Assembly (NCBI RefSeq): GCF_000814475.1
Contig: NZ_JSVC01000012.1
Location: 1 to 59,967, forward strand
Direction: 5' to 3'
Length of the DNA: 59,967 bases
Source: Flavihumibacter solisilvae
Lineage (GTDB): Bacteria > Bacteroidota > Bacteroidia > Chitinophagales > Chitinophagaceae
The position numbers were made by a program, and so were the translations under genes. Under the pieces are notes generated by a model. That model did no database searches and was not told the origin of the DNA. It saw only the letters and a program-made list of their open reading frames with translations. Below are positions 25,087 through 33,744 of the stretch, in pieces (positions within the stretch are counted from its first letter, which is position 1; each line of letters begins with the position of its first letter).

Positions 25087-25794
25087 ATGGGAATCAACGA
25101 TTTAATGGAGGATTTCAAAGCGGTGGATACCAGTTCCCTGGTGGATAAAGTGGAGGCAAAGCTGGTTCACCTGCTCCAGCAGCAGAAGCTCTCGGTGGGT
25201 GATCCCATTCCCAAAGAGGTAGAACTGGCCGATACACTTGGGGTGAGCCGGACCGTGATCAGGGAGGCTTTACTGCGCCTGCGGGTAATGGGACTGATTG
25301 AATCCAGGAAGAAAAAGGGTGCAGTAATTACCAGCCCGGATATTTTCGGGATTATTGGCAAGAGTATGAATCCGCACATTCTTGACCAGGAAACCCTGAA
25401 AGGAATGTTTGAGCTGCGACTGGTGCTGGAGATCGGGATGGCTGATTTTATCTTCCAGCGGATCACACCTGAGGACCTGGAAGAACTTAAGCAGATCGTC
25501 AACAACGAACCGGATTCCACGCAGGATCACCTGTTCAATATAGAACACGAGATCGCCTTTCACGGAAAGTTATACGAGATTACAGGCAACGAGACATTGA
25601 AGAAATTCCAGAAAATGCTCTTGCCTGTTTTTGATTATGTACACCACAGCGGCCTGCTTAAAAAGCCGGTCAATAAAAAACGATTCGTATCGCACAAGGG
25701 GCTTGTAGACATCATCGAAAACGGTTCACCGGAAATGTTCCGCAACGCCATGCGCAATCACCTCGAAAATCATTTCGCGCGGCTGTTTGATTGA
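25087..25794 (+). CDS. FadR-subfamily GntR transcriptional regulator (NanR-like)
   Basis: A 235-residue DNA-binding regulator. The winged helix-turn-helix (about 17-85) contains the GntR signature (PKEVELADTLGVSRTVIREA, about 43-62). The FCD ligand-binding domain (about 98-225) has the His/Asp/Glu pattern expected for metal and ligand binding (EHEIAFHGKLYEITGN; NHLENHF at the end). It is divergently transcribed from the sialic-acid operon, and two copies of a palindromic operator lie in the intergenic region, one next to each gene. The most likely role is a sialic-acid- or ManNAc-responsive repressor of the operon and itself. The effector is inferred. Confidence 0.9.
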   Translation: MGINDLMEDFKAVDTSSLVDKVEAKLVHLLQQQKLSVGDPIPKEVELADTLGVSRTVIREALLRLRVMGLIESRKKKGAVITSPDIFGIIGKSMNPHILDQETLKGMFELRLVLEIGMADFIFQRITPEDLEELKQIVNNEPDSTQDHLFNIEHEIAFHGKLYEITGNETLKKFQKMLLPVFDYVHHSGLLKKPVNKKRFVSHKGLVDIIENGSPEMFRNAMRNHLENHFARLFD

Positions 25795-25802
25795 AACATG
25801 TA

Positions 25803-28481
25803 TCAGCCAATCTGCAGGCTGTGATTTCCTGCCCCGAGCCGGAGCGGCTTGCTCCCGTCAACCGGCTTTCCATTCAGCAACACTTTCTTTGAAGTTAACC
25901 TGATAGTCGCTGTAGAATTTGCCGGAATGCTGATCTCCCACTTGATCACTGTGCCGGACCTTTTCCATGCAGAACGAATGTTTCCAAACGGACCGTTGTG
26001 TGTTGCTTCAAATTCATCCAGTCCCCCGATGAACTGCGGTTCCAGCAAAACATTCTTAAAGCCGGGGGCAGATTCATCGGGTTTGATCCCACCCAATCCT
26101 TTATAAAACCACGCTGCCACTTCCCCGAACATTACATGGTTAAGGGATACATCATTTGCAGCATTTATATTCCAGTTTTCATACAGCGTGGTTGCCCCGT
26201 TTTTGATCCACCAGCCCCAGGAAGGATATTCTTCACGGACCGCCAGCCGGTAAGCGAGGTCCGCATGGCCATTCTCACTAAGTGCATTCAGGATTGCCTT
26301 TGCTCCCAAAATACCTACATCCAGTTGCACCCCATCTTTCACCACACGCTCCGCAAGTGTGCCGGCAACTTTGGCCTTATGGGAACCGGGCACGAGACCC
26401 GCATGCAATGCCACGCTCAGTTCGGTTTGTAGTCCGGTTCCATACAGGGAAGACGCGGAGTTGAAATATTTTTGATTGAAGGCAGTCTTGATTTTTTCCG
26501 CCAGCCTGGAATACTTTTCCGCATCAGCTTTTTTGCCGAATAAAGCTGCGGCCTTCGATAGGATCGTTACATCTGTGAAGTAATATGCAGTGGAAGTAAA
26601 CTCAACCGGTGATACGGATTTAACCGGCACCCAGTCACCCAGTCCCCAGGTCGTGAGTCCGGATGGATACAACTCGTTAATGTGGTCAACATATTTGCTG
26701 ATTGCCTCGTAATTATCAGACAAGGCGCGGCTATCACCGTAGAACAGGTATAGGTTCCAGGGAATAATGGCAACCGTACTGGTCCAGTCAGGTCCATTGC
26801 CCCACTCATATCCCCAACCGCCGGTTGGAATGATAGAAGGCAATACGCCATTAGGTTGTTGTTCATCCCGGTGGTCTGCCATCCACTTCTCGTAAACTGT
26901 AATCCCGTCAAAGCCGTACAAGCCGGTCTCGCTGGCGATATGTGCGTCGCCTGTCCACCCGTTCTTTTCGCGTTGCGGACAATCCGTCGGGTAACCGAAG
27001 AGGTTAGAAAGGTAAGAGTTGTTATTAGCCTTCCAGATCTTTTCAATAATCGGGTTGGATGATTTGATGGTACCAACTGCAGGAACATCGCTGTGCATGA
27101 AATAGCCTTTGAGGTTGTTAACCGTAAGCGTTACAGGATTACTTGCGGTGACTTCCACAAACTGGAATCCCTTGTAGTTAAACCGGGGCATGAATTTCTC
27201 TTCGCCATTCCCGCTTAAGATGAAAATATCCGTCTGGAAAGGATCGGTATCATCTGTTGGGCGGTAGTGTACATCGATGTTTGACTGGTCTACCCTGCCA
27301 TTATTCAATAGTCTTTCACCATGTTTTAACCGGATGATGGTTCCTTTTGCGCCACTTACGCTGATAGAACTTACACCCGAAATATTCCGGCCCAGGTCAT
27401 ATACCCAGGTGAGGCTGTCAAGCCTTTTAAGCGATTTCGGAACGATCTCTTCCACATTCCGGATGGGCTGAAGTGCCTGGGCAACAACCTGTGGAGAAGG
27501 AATCGAACGCAGGGTCACCGGTTTCCAGGTTGAATCGGCAAATCCCGGTTCACTCCATCCTTTTTGTTCAAGGTTTGCATTGTAGTGTTCAGCAGTATAG
27601 ATACTGTTGAAAATGATCGGGCCAGTCGCAGTTTTCCAGTCCTTTCCTGAACGGATGGTTTCAACAGTCCCATCGGTATAGGTTATGCGAAGGTCGAGAC
27701 AGAAAGCCGGTCTTGCCCGCCAGGGAGCGCGGTGGAAATTCCACACCGCAGTTGACTGGTGGTTATACCATCCGTTCCCAAGCAACACGCCTATTGCATT
27801 CTCCCCCGTCTGCAATGCAGCCGTGACATCATGGGTAACATACAGGTTCCGCCGGTCAAAGCGGGTATACATAGGGTTTAACCGTTGATCGCCGATCGGC
27901 TTCCCGTTGATATATAGTTCGTATAAACCGGCAGCTGCAACATACGCCCTGGCACTGGTAATTTTCTTCGATGTGCGGAATGCACTGCGAAACATGGGAG
28001 CAGGCTTTACGTTGATATCATTATCATCGCTGATCCATGCGCCCTTCCAGTTTTTGCTCTCCATCATACCGGTTTCAAAGTGTGCCACTTCAGCGCCTGG
28101 TGCTGCAATACCATTCTGATCCCATAAGATCACCCGCCAGTAATATTTCGTGAATGGTTGTAAAGGCTTTCCATTGTAAACGTGCAGGTTCAATGAAGAA
28201 ACCGTTTTTACACTCTCCCAAAAAACAGGCTTCCCTGAAGCTACATCTGCAGAATCCATACCCAGGATTATTTTATAAGCAGTCTGCCGTGCGCCATTCC
28301 GGTTGTCTTTCATCATCCAGGTGAAGCGCGGTTCTGATGCATCAATTCCGAGAGGATTAACCAGGTGTTCGCACTTCAATCCGTACGCACCATTGGGTGC
28401 CGGCTCGTCGCAAAAAGCTCTACCTGAAAAACTCAAACAGGAAATAATGATTACAAAGGAGGTTATAGCTCTCAATCTCAT
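25803..28481 (-). CDS. Alpha-L-rhamnosidase (GH78)
   Basis: An 892-residue secreted glycosidase with a signal peptide (about 1-24). It has an N-terminal Ig-like domain (about 40-135), a rhamnosidase N-terminal beta-sandwich (about 165-345) and a concanavalin-like domain (about 355-460). The (alpha/alpha)6 catalytic barrel (about 470-800) is followed by a C-terminal beta domain. The GH78 fingerprint DCPQREKNGWTGDA is at about 500-513, with Glu505 and Asp512, and WGLGDWVPVK follows in the barrel. It removes terminal alpha-rhamnose from plant glycosides or polysaccharides. It is convergent with the FadR-type regulator (8-base gap) and downstream of a membrane-protein gene on its own strand. It has no SusC/SusD pair of its own here and no copy of the nan operator. 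Confidence 0.92.
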   Translation of the reverse strand: MRLRAITSFVIIISCLSFSGRAFCDEPAPNGAYGLKCEHLVNPLGIDASEPRFTWMMKDNRNGARQTAYKIILGMDSADVASGKPVFWESVKTVSSLNLHVYNGKPLQPFTKYYWRVILWDQNGIAAPGAEVAHFETGMMESKNWKGAWISDDNDINVKPAPMFRSAFRTSKKITSARAYVAAAGLYELYINGKPIGDQRLNPMYTRFDRRNLYVTHDVTAALQTGENAIGVLLGNGWYNHQSTAVWNFHRAPWRARPAFCLDLRITYTDGTVETIRSGKDWKTATGPIIFNSIYTAEHYNANLEQKGWSEPGFADSTWKPVTLRSIPSPQVVAQALQPIRNVEEIVPKSLKRLDSLTWVYDLGRNISGVSSISVSGAKGTIIRLKHGERLLNNGRVDQSNIDVHYRPTDDTDPFQTDIFILSGNGEEKFMPRFNYKGFQFVEVTASNPVTLTVNNLKGYFMHSDVPAVGTIKSSNPIIEKIWKANNNSYLSNLFGYPTDCPQREKNGWTGDAHIASETGLYGFDGITVYEKWMADHRDEQQPNGVLPSIIPTGGWGYEWGNGPDWTSTVAIIPWNLYLFYGDSRALSDNYEAISKYVDHINELYPSGLTTWGLGDWVPVKSVSPVEFTSTAYYFTDVTILSKAAALFGKKADAEKYSRLAEKIKTAFNQKYFNSASSLYGTGLQTELSVALHAGLVPGSHKAKVAGTLAERVVKDGVQLDVGILGAKAILNALSENGHADLAYRLAVREEYPSWGWWIKNGATTLYENWNINAANDVSLNHVMFGEVAAWFYKGLGGIKPDESAPGFKNVLLEPQFIGGLDEFEATHNGPFGNIRSAWKRSGTVIKWEISIPANSTATIRLTSKKVLLNGKPVDGSKPLRLGAGNHSLQIG

Positions 28482-28504
28482 GGAAGCAAATTATAAATAG
28501 ATAT

Positions 28505-29686
28505 CTACTTAGTTGTGATTTCATACCATGGAATTTCAAACCTGCCCTGCATCAGGTATACTGTCACCGGGTCGCTGATTTCCGTGGCATCATACATTTC
28601 CTTTGACACTGTCACCTCGTCGGCCTCAGTCTGTTTGCCCCACCTTGAGAGTTGCAGGTAATACATTGTCGATTTACCTGAGCTCACCCGCTTACCTTTT
28701 ACTTCTGCAGAATAGGCTTCAGGTGAGGATTGATCAAGTAAACAATTTAAGGTTACTACCGAACCATAGGAATAACTCATTATGAACAGTACAACCCCAA
28801 CAAACGTGAATATTTCCGATTTGCTCCTGAATTCAAACTCTTTGTTTCGTACCAACAACACACCAAGGTAAATGACAGACACTGTCAACGCAAGCATCCA
28901 TGCGTTTGAATATTCATAGATATTGAAATCCAGGACTGACCTTAAAACCAGGGACATACTACAGATCAGGATCGACCAAAAAAGGGATGGATAGGCGCTG
29001 TCTTTTCTTTCGTCGACGCGGATAAGTCCACGAAATGATTTTATCACCTGAAGGCTTACCAATGGAATAGCGACTGCTGCAATAACAAGATAAAAATAAG
29101 GCTTGGGGTAAAATATCAGCCAAAGCCCGGTTATGCCGGCCGTTATATTGATCACTTTGGAAATTCTTCGGGCGGCAAGCAATTTCTGCTCCCTTTCTTC
29201 CAACGTAAAGCCATAATCATCGCTGCTTAGAATTTCTTCCCTTTCTTCATCTCCTGCCTGGACGTCGAGATCTGGGTATTTTTCTGCCAGCCAATCACAG
29301 ATCTCAGCTGTATTGGACAGGTATGTACTGATCTTTATCCGCTTTTTTCCTGCAACATTCGGTTCAACAATAATATACTTATCTGCGATCCTGTAACCGC
29401 TGATCTCATTAAATTTCAGTTCACGGGTCGATAGTGCGCTAACCGAATAGATCCTGTCTGTATCAATGACAAATTTTGCCTTACTGACTTCCAGTAATCC
29501 AAATACGAAAAATCCAATCATCAACAGCCATAAGGGCATCAGGAACCAATGAGAATTATTTGGGGACTCATTTTCAAAACCCGGCACGAAGGGCATGATC
29601 AATAACCACGCAAAAAGGCCGATTAATAGTGGAGAAAAAAGCCAAATAAAGATCTTCCAGCCTTTTGCCAATTTGAATTCGCGCAT
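28505..29686 (-). CDS. Membrane protein of unknown function with PH-like domain
   Basis: I do not recognise the family. The ATG at 29686 (393 residues) is chosen over an in-frame TTG nine codons upstream. Two N-terminal membrane helices (about 10-65) are followed by a region resembling bacterial PH or YdbS-type domains (FVIDTDRIYSVSALSTRELKF, quoted in part; about 73-120). A charged acidic linker follows, then at least five more helices (about 180-320) and a C-terminal beta-rich tail. It lies between the protease and GH78 genes on the same strand but with a 60-base gap upstream. No enzymatic motif is seen. Confidence 0.65.
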   Translation of the reverse strand: MREFKLAKGWKIFIWLFSPLLIGLFAWLLIMPFVPGFENESPNNSHWFLMPLWLLMIGFFVFGLLEVSKAKFVIDTDRIYSVSALSTRELKFNEISGYRIADKYIIVEPNVAGKKRIKISTYLSNTAEICDWLAEKYPDLDVQAGDEEREEILSSDDYGFTLEEREQKLLAARRISKVINITAGITGLWLIFYPKPYFYLVIAAVAIPLVSLQVIKSFRGLIRVDERKDSAYPSLFWSILICSMSLVLRSVLDFNIYEYSNAWMLALTVSVIYLGVLLVRNKEFEFRSKSEIFTFVGVVLFIMSYSYGSVVTLNCLLDQSSPEAYSAEVKGKRVSSGKSTMYYLQLSRWGKQTEADEVTVSKEMYDATEISDPVTVYLMQGRFEIPWYEITTK

Positions 29687-29773
29687 AAACACCTGCTTTA
29701 ATACAATCAACAATTAAATGCTGCGAAGAAAAAGGCAATTTCCGATAGTTGCAAATCCGTCCGCCCCAAAAAC

Positions 29774-30988
29774 TTACAGCTTTACAAACTTGGCTGCAGC
29801 CGATGCGGAGGAGTTTTCCATCTTAAGGATGTACTGCCCGCTTTTGAGGGAGGAGATGTCGAGCTGCACCTGCGATTTGGCGGCTTCAACGGTCATCATC
29901 ACCTGGCCGGTCATGTTGTAAACGACCATGCGCTTATTGCGGTCGAGGGGACCATGAATATCAACCCGAAGCTCCCTTGTGGCAGGAACGGGAAATACGG
30001 TAAGTGATTTTTCAGGTGCGGCAACAGTCTGTTGTCCCCAGGCAGGATCGATGGGTTTGCCGTCGGTGAGCAGCGCACCGCTATTCAGTAATACAGCACG
30101 TGGTGAACCAGGAGCAAAGACAGACAACATCTTTCTTTTCTGCCCTTCGGTGAACATAAACATGCAGGCATCATCGGTCATGTCCATGAAGTTCATGTAC
30201 ATATCGCCGTTGCTGCCACTGCCGCAGGAAACGCGGTTGCCGGAGGGACAGCCACGGTTATAGCTTTTCTGCTGGGGAGTATCGTCAATGTCATCGTCAC
30301 CACAATAGTTATCGCCCCAGATATGTTTAAGTCCAAGCCAGTGACCAAGCTCATGAACTGCGATCCGGCCTTTGCTGTAACTGCCACGCTTGTTAAGGGT
30401 ACCGAATACTTCGCTGTTGATCACCACACCATCTATTTCCGGTGCTGAACCCGGCTGGCTTGAATAACCATGAATGGCACTCAGCATCGGTCCTACCCAG
30501 ATGTTCAGGTAATGGTCCCTTGGCCAGGCATCATCGCCGCCTTTTGACCGGAACTTAATGCGGTCGTCAAGGGTAAATGTTTGGATGGAAGTCTCGCGTC
30601 TTACAATACCCGTTGTGGGTTTGCCGGAAGGATCAACTTTTGCGAGAACAAAACGGATCCCGACCCTGGCAGCAACACGTTTGAAATAAATGGGAATATT
30701 TGCAAGGTCTGCATTCTGCGCGTTAAAGTCGCGGTTCAATGCATCAATCTGCGATTGTACCTGCTCGTCAGTAACCGGGGCCCCCTTTCCATTGGAAAGA
30801 ATATGTACCACCACAGGAACCTGGATGCCTTCTGCAGACGCAGTAACCGGAACCGGTGCATTGGTGGAAGCAACAGGCGATGCTACAGCAGTTATGCGGG
30901 AATTATATATAGATTGGCTGCATTCCTTCTGGGAATGGGATACCAGTGAAGTAAACAAAAACAGGAATACAGCAATGATCCGTCTCAT
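29774..30988 (-). CDS. Secreted M43-family zinc metalloprotease with T9SS sorting domain
   Basis: A 404-residue cytophagalysin/pappalysin-type metalloprotease. The ATG at 30988 begins a signal peptide (MRRIIAVFLFLF) ending near SHSQ; the upstream in-frame codon is not preferred. The extended zinc motif HELGHWLGLKH occurs at about 212-222 (His212, Glu213, His216, His222). The Met-turn is in MNFMDMTDDACM. Cys pairs flank the active site (CGDDDIDD, CPSG, CGSG). The last 75 residues (VFPVPATRELRVDI to KFVKL) are a type A C-terminal sorting domain for the type IX secretion system. It is therefore likely displayed or released at the cell surface. Confidence 0.92.
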   Translation of the reverse strand: MRRIIAVFLFLFTSLVSHSQKECSQSIYNSRITAVASPVASTNAPVPVTASAEGIQVPVVVHILSNGKGAPVTDEQVQSQIDALNRDFNAQNADLANIPIYFKRVAARVGIRFVLAKVDPSGKPTTGIVRRETSIQTFTLDDRIKFRSKGGDDAWPRDHYLNIWVGPMLSAIHGYSSQPGSAPEIDGVVINSEVFGTLNKRGSYSKGRIAVHELGHWLGLKHIWGDNYCGDDDIDDTPQQKSYNRGCPSGNRVSCGSGSNGDMYMNFMDMTDDACMFMFTEGQKRKMLSVFAPGSPRAVLLNSGALLTDGKPIDPAWGQQTVAAPEKSLTVFPVPATRELRVDIHGPLDRNKRMVVYNMTGQVMMTVEAAKSQVQLDISSLKSGQYILKMENSSASAAAKFVKL

Positions 30989-31263
30989 TAAAATTTTCTT
31001 TTTGTGGACGGCCATTCATAGCGTGGATCAATAGCGATTCATTGGGTAGATTTCCCGTTCGCAAAGGATATTGCACAATACTTTTAAAGAAGACGGTCAA
31101 GGGAGATGCTTAATCGGTGAAGAGCCCAACAAGAAGGAAGGATATTGAGAATGGATTGGTTTTCATCCGGTAAGTGCAGTAAAAAAACACATTTTTGCTT
31201 ACATTTCAAAGAGTTGTAACATTTTTTTTGTTTTTTCGATCTCCGGGGACTACCCCCCGATTG

Positions 31264-31271
31264 TAAATTTG
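31264..31271 (+). promoter_or_regulatory. Candidate -7 promoter element of the glutaminyl cyclase gene
   Basis: TAAATTTG matches TAnnTTTG exactly, 16 bases before the ATG at 31288. A small inverted repeat, CGGGG-N6-CCCCG (31244-31259), lies just upstream and could be an operator. The rest of the 31016-31263 gap holds nothing else that I can identify. Confidence 0.4.
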
Positions 31272-31287
31272 CTACAGAAGAACCACT

Positions 31288-32148
31288 ATGAATCATCTTA
31301 AATTCGCTGCCTCCCTTTTTGTACTTTCCTTGCTGGGCGTAGCCTGCAACAATGCTGACAACACATCTGGCTCAGAAGAATCCACGTCCGCTACGGCTGG
31401 CTCACTTCCGGCACCACCCGCCCTCCGGTTTAACGTATTGAATGTATTTCCCCACGACACATCCTCCTTTACGCAGGGCCTGTTATTTTATAAAGGGCAG
31501 CTGATGGAGAGTACGGGCGGACAACCAGGCGTTAATGCCTACCGGTCATGGGTAGGCAAAGTTGACCTGCAAACAGGCAAGGCGGATAAAAAGATCTTCC
31601 TCGACACTGCATATTTTGGTGAAGGGATTGCCACCCTCAACGACAAGCTTTACCAGCTTACATGGTCAGGTAAGAAGGGGTTTGTGTACGACGCCGCCAC
31701 GCTGAAAAAAGAACAGGAGTTTCCGCTTAAGACTGAAGGCTGGGGAGTGACGACAGACAGCACCTATCTTATTGTTTCCGACGGAAGCAGCAACCTGTAT
31801 TATCTCGATCCCAAGGATTTCTCTACCAAGCGCGTACTTGGCGTAACAGATAACAATGGCCCGGTCAACAACCTGAACGAACTTGAATACATCAACGGGC
31901 ATATCTATGCGAATAAGTGGCAGACCAACTATATCCTCAAAATTGACCCGTCAAACGGGCAGGTAATAGGAAGAGCAGACCTCACCGGCTTGTTGCTGCA
32001 ATATGGAAAAGGAAATATTTCCCGCGAAAAGTATAATGATGCGAATGGCGAGGCGGTGTTAAATGGAATCGCTTACGACCCCGGAACTAAAAAGTTGTAC
32101 GTGACAGGTAAGTTATGGCCCAATTTATTTGAGATTGACCTGCAGTAA
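31288..32148 (+). CDS. Glutaminyl-peptide cyclotransferase (glutamine cyclotransferase family) lipoprotein
   Basis: A 286-residue protein matching the five-bladed propeller glutamine cyclotransferase family, which turns N-terminal Gln into pyroglutamate. The lipobox LGVAC puts lipidated Cys at position 20, so it is a periplasmic or outer-membrane lipoprotein. Diagnostic segments are FPHDTSSFTQGLLFYKG (about 54-70), ESTGGQPG, YFGEGIATLNDKLYQLTW, EGWGVTTD, LNELEYINGHIYANKW and LNGIAYDPGTKKLYVTGKLWP. Many Bacteroidota secreted proteins begin with Gln after signal cleavage, including several in this window, which are plausible substrates. It is convergent with the methyltransferase gene, 9 bases away. 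Confidence 0.9.
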   Translation: MNHLKFAASLFVLSLLGVACNNADNTSGSEESTSATAGSLPAPPALRFNVLNVFPHDTSSFTQGLLFYKGQLMESTGGQPGVNAYRSWVGKVDLQTGKADKKIFLDTAYFGEGIATLNDKLYQLTWSGKKGFVYDAATLKKEQEFPLKTEGWGVTTDSTYLIVSDGSSNLYYLDPKDFSTKRVLGVTDNNGPVNNLNELEYINGHIYANKWQTNYILKIDPSNGQVIGRADLTGLLLQYGKGNISREKYNDANGEAVLNGIAYDPGTKKLYVTGKLWPNLFEIDLQ

Positions 32149-32157
32149 TTCTGTCTA

Positions 32158-33051
32158 TTACTTCTGCGCCAAATAGATTAATGAGCTCGCGCTTTCCTTA
32201 TTGGAGAGCGCATTTTTGTTGGAGGTTAGTCCTTTAATAAATGCGGAGACATGGCCAGGCTTACCGTGCAGGTATTGTTCACTAAGCATGCTGATATAGA
32301 AACTGTCGAACCACATGGGCCGGCCCTCCCTGTAGGTCAATCCGTTTCTTTGCAGCAGCTGCTTCACAGACTCAGGCGAAAAATGATAGAGGTGACGGGG
32401 TACATCATATGCTGCCCATGCTTCACCATAATGCATGGCATCAAGTGACGTGTAGTTCGGCAGGGCAATAATGAACCAGCCACCGGGCTTAAGCAACTCT
32501 TTCACCCTTTTGATGTAATCCTGCAAAGTATGTACATGCTCCAGCACATGCCACATGGTAATGGCATCAAAAGAGCCGGTTTCAAGCTGGAATAGCGTGG
32601 AAGGTTCCAACAGGTTAAGGCTATAACGTTCTGCAGCAACCGCACGGGCTCCTGCATCTGGTTCCAGCCCTGTTACCCGCCAGCCAGCCTGTTTCATTTC
32701 ATTGAGAAAGGCGCCTGTTCCTGCGCCGATGTCGAGGATAGCCCCGGTCCTTTTTTTGGTTGAACGGACCAGCAGCTTTCGTTTCTGCCTGAGGGTATGG
32801 TTACGTACCAGGTGGTACAGGCGATTAACCATTCCCTTGCTGGTATCGCTATGAGAAATATAGTTTTCTGATTTATAGTATGGACCGATCGAATCACTAT
32901 CCGGGACATCCTGCGTGAACCGCAACCTGCAGTCTGCACATTCCCAGATGATGAAGGTTTCCCCGCTCACAGTGTGATCCTTCGCTTTGGTAACCGGTGA
33001 AATATTGGTACTGTCGCAGACAGGACAAGTCGTGTAATGTATAACGGCCAT
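32158..33051 (-). CDS. Class I SAM-dependent methyltransferase with N-terminal zinc ribbon
   Basis: A 297-residue cytoplasmic methyltransferase. Two CxxC pairs (Cys9/12 and Cys38/41) suggest a zinc ribbon. The Rossmann fold (about 95-210) shows motif I (ILDIGAGTGAF), the acidic residue in VTGLEPD and the post-motif WHVLEHVHTLQDYI. This is the usual pattern of the Methyltransf_23 type seen in sugar or envelope biosynthesis. Its target is unknown. It lies 12 bases downstream of the HU-CCDC81 gene and may be co-transcribed with it. Confidence 0.85.
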   Translation of the reverse strand: MAVIHYTTCPVCDSTNISPVTKAKDHTVSGETFIIWECADCRLRFTQDVPDSDSIGPYYKSENYISHSDTSKGMVNRLYHLVRNHTLRQKRKLLVRSTKKRTGAILDIGAGTGAFLNEMKQAGWRVTGLEPDAGARAVAAERYSLNLLEPSTLFQLETGSFDAITMWHVLEHVHTLQDYIKRVKELLKPGGWFIIALPNYTSLDAMHYGEAWAAYDVPRHLYHFSPESVKQLLQRNGLTYREGRPMWFDSFYISMLSEQYLHGKPGHVSAFIKGLTSNKNALSNKESASSLIYLAQK

Positions 33052-33063
33052 GTTCGGGGTAAA

Positions 33064-33696
33064 TTAACGGCTGATTACGGGCATTTGATAAGCAGGAACG
33101 GTTTGCTGGTTACCGGAAGAAAAGAACCGGAACCCGTTGCGCATAAACCCTACAGCACAAAGGCTCAGGGCAATAGCCGCAATTACTATTGCGTAAATCC
33201 ACCATGAATCCTTTTTACTTTCAGTATGCGTGAGCAGTTCGGGCATTTCACCGGTTGTACGCTCGCGATCGCCTACCAGCAGGTGGTGTTCCATATTTTC
33301 ACGGATCACGCGCTCTGCGGTAACCGGTCCAAGGGCAAGTTCATAACGCCGGTCAGCCTCAAAATAGATTTCACCATTATCGTCGGAATGGAATGTTCCG
33401 AGTCCTTCCCAGACTGCCTGCTCGCGGTTACGGATCCGGCTCCTGAGCTCATAGGCGAACTCGTTGTACCATTTAATTGCGTCGTAGTCGGTGAGATGCT
33501 TTACGGATGAAATATAACTGAAGAAATCCTTCCCCGGGGCATCAAAGTACTTATCGAAACGGAAAGTATAACCAGGCGGCAGGAGCTGCCGGTTCACGAA
33601 ATCCGTACGCGCGGGGATCCGCTCCATATGCAGCGTTCCGAGTCCGGGGATGCTGATACTTTTATTCTGATAGAGATAGTTGTTTAAAGACTGCAC
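33064..33696 (-). CDS. HU-CCDC81-type domain membrane protein
   Basis: A 210-residue protein with two small domains resembling the bacterial HU-CCDC81 pair: residues 1-60, with ISIPGLGTL, and residues 65-130, with WEGLGTF. A single membrane helix (about 165-184) and a short periplasmic tail follow. Such proteins are found in Bacteroidota, often with SPOR domains, but no SPOR domain is present here. The start codon is GTG at 33696; no in-frame ATG exists before an upstream stop. It sits downstream of the outer-membrane barrel and TPR genes, suggesting an envelope or DNA-envelope tethering role (inference). Confidence 0.75.
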   Translation of the reverse strand: MQSLNNYLYQNKSISIPGLGTLHMERIPARTDFVNRQLLPPGYTFRFDKYFDAPGKDFFSYISSVKHLTDYDAIKWYNEFAYELRSRIRNREQAVWEGLGTFHSDDNGEIYFEADRRYELALGPVTAERVIRENMEHHLLVGDRERTTGEMPELLTHTESKKDSWWIYAIVIAAIALSLCAVGFMRNGFRFFSSGNQQTVPAYQMPVISR

Positions 33697-33744
33697 GGTT
33701 GCAAATTAAACATTAAAAACTACGACTATTTTAATTTTGAGTTT

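Noticed and set aside
26567-27088. 173-codon minus-strand ORF in another frame of the rhamnosidase gene
   Set aside because: It lies within the catalytic domain of GH78 in a different frame; the GH78 motifs establish the true frame.
31244-31259. GC-rich hairpin CGGGG-N6-CCCCG as a terminator
   Set aside because: The T-run lies before, not after, the stem on the plus strand, and no T-run follows on the minus strand; at most an operator near the -7 element at 31264.
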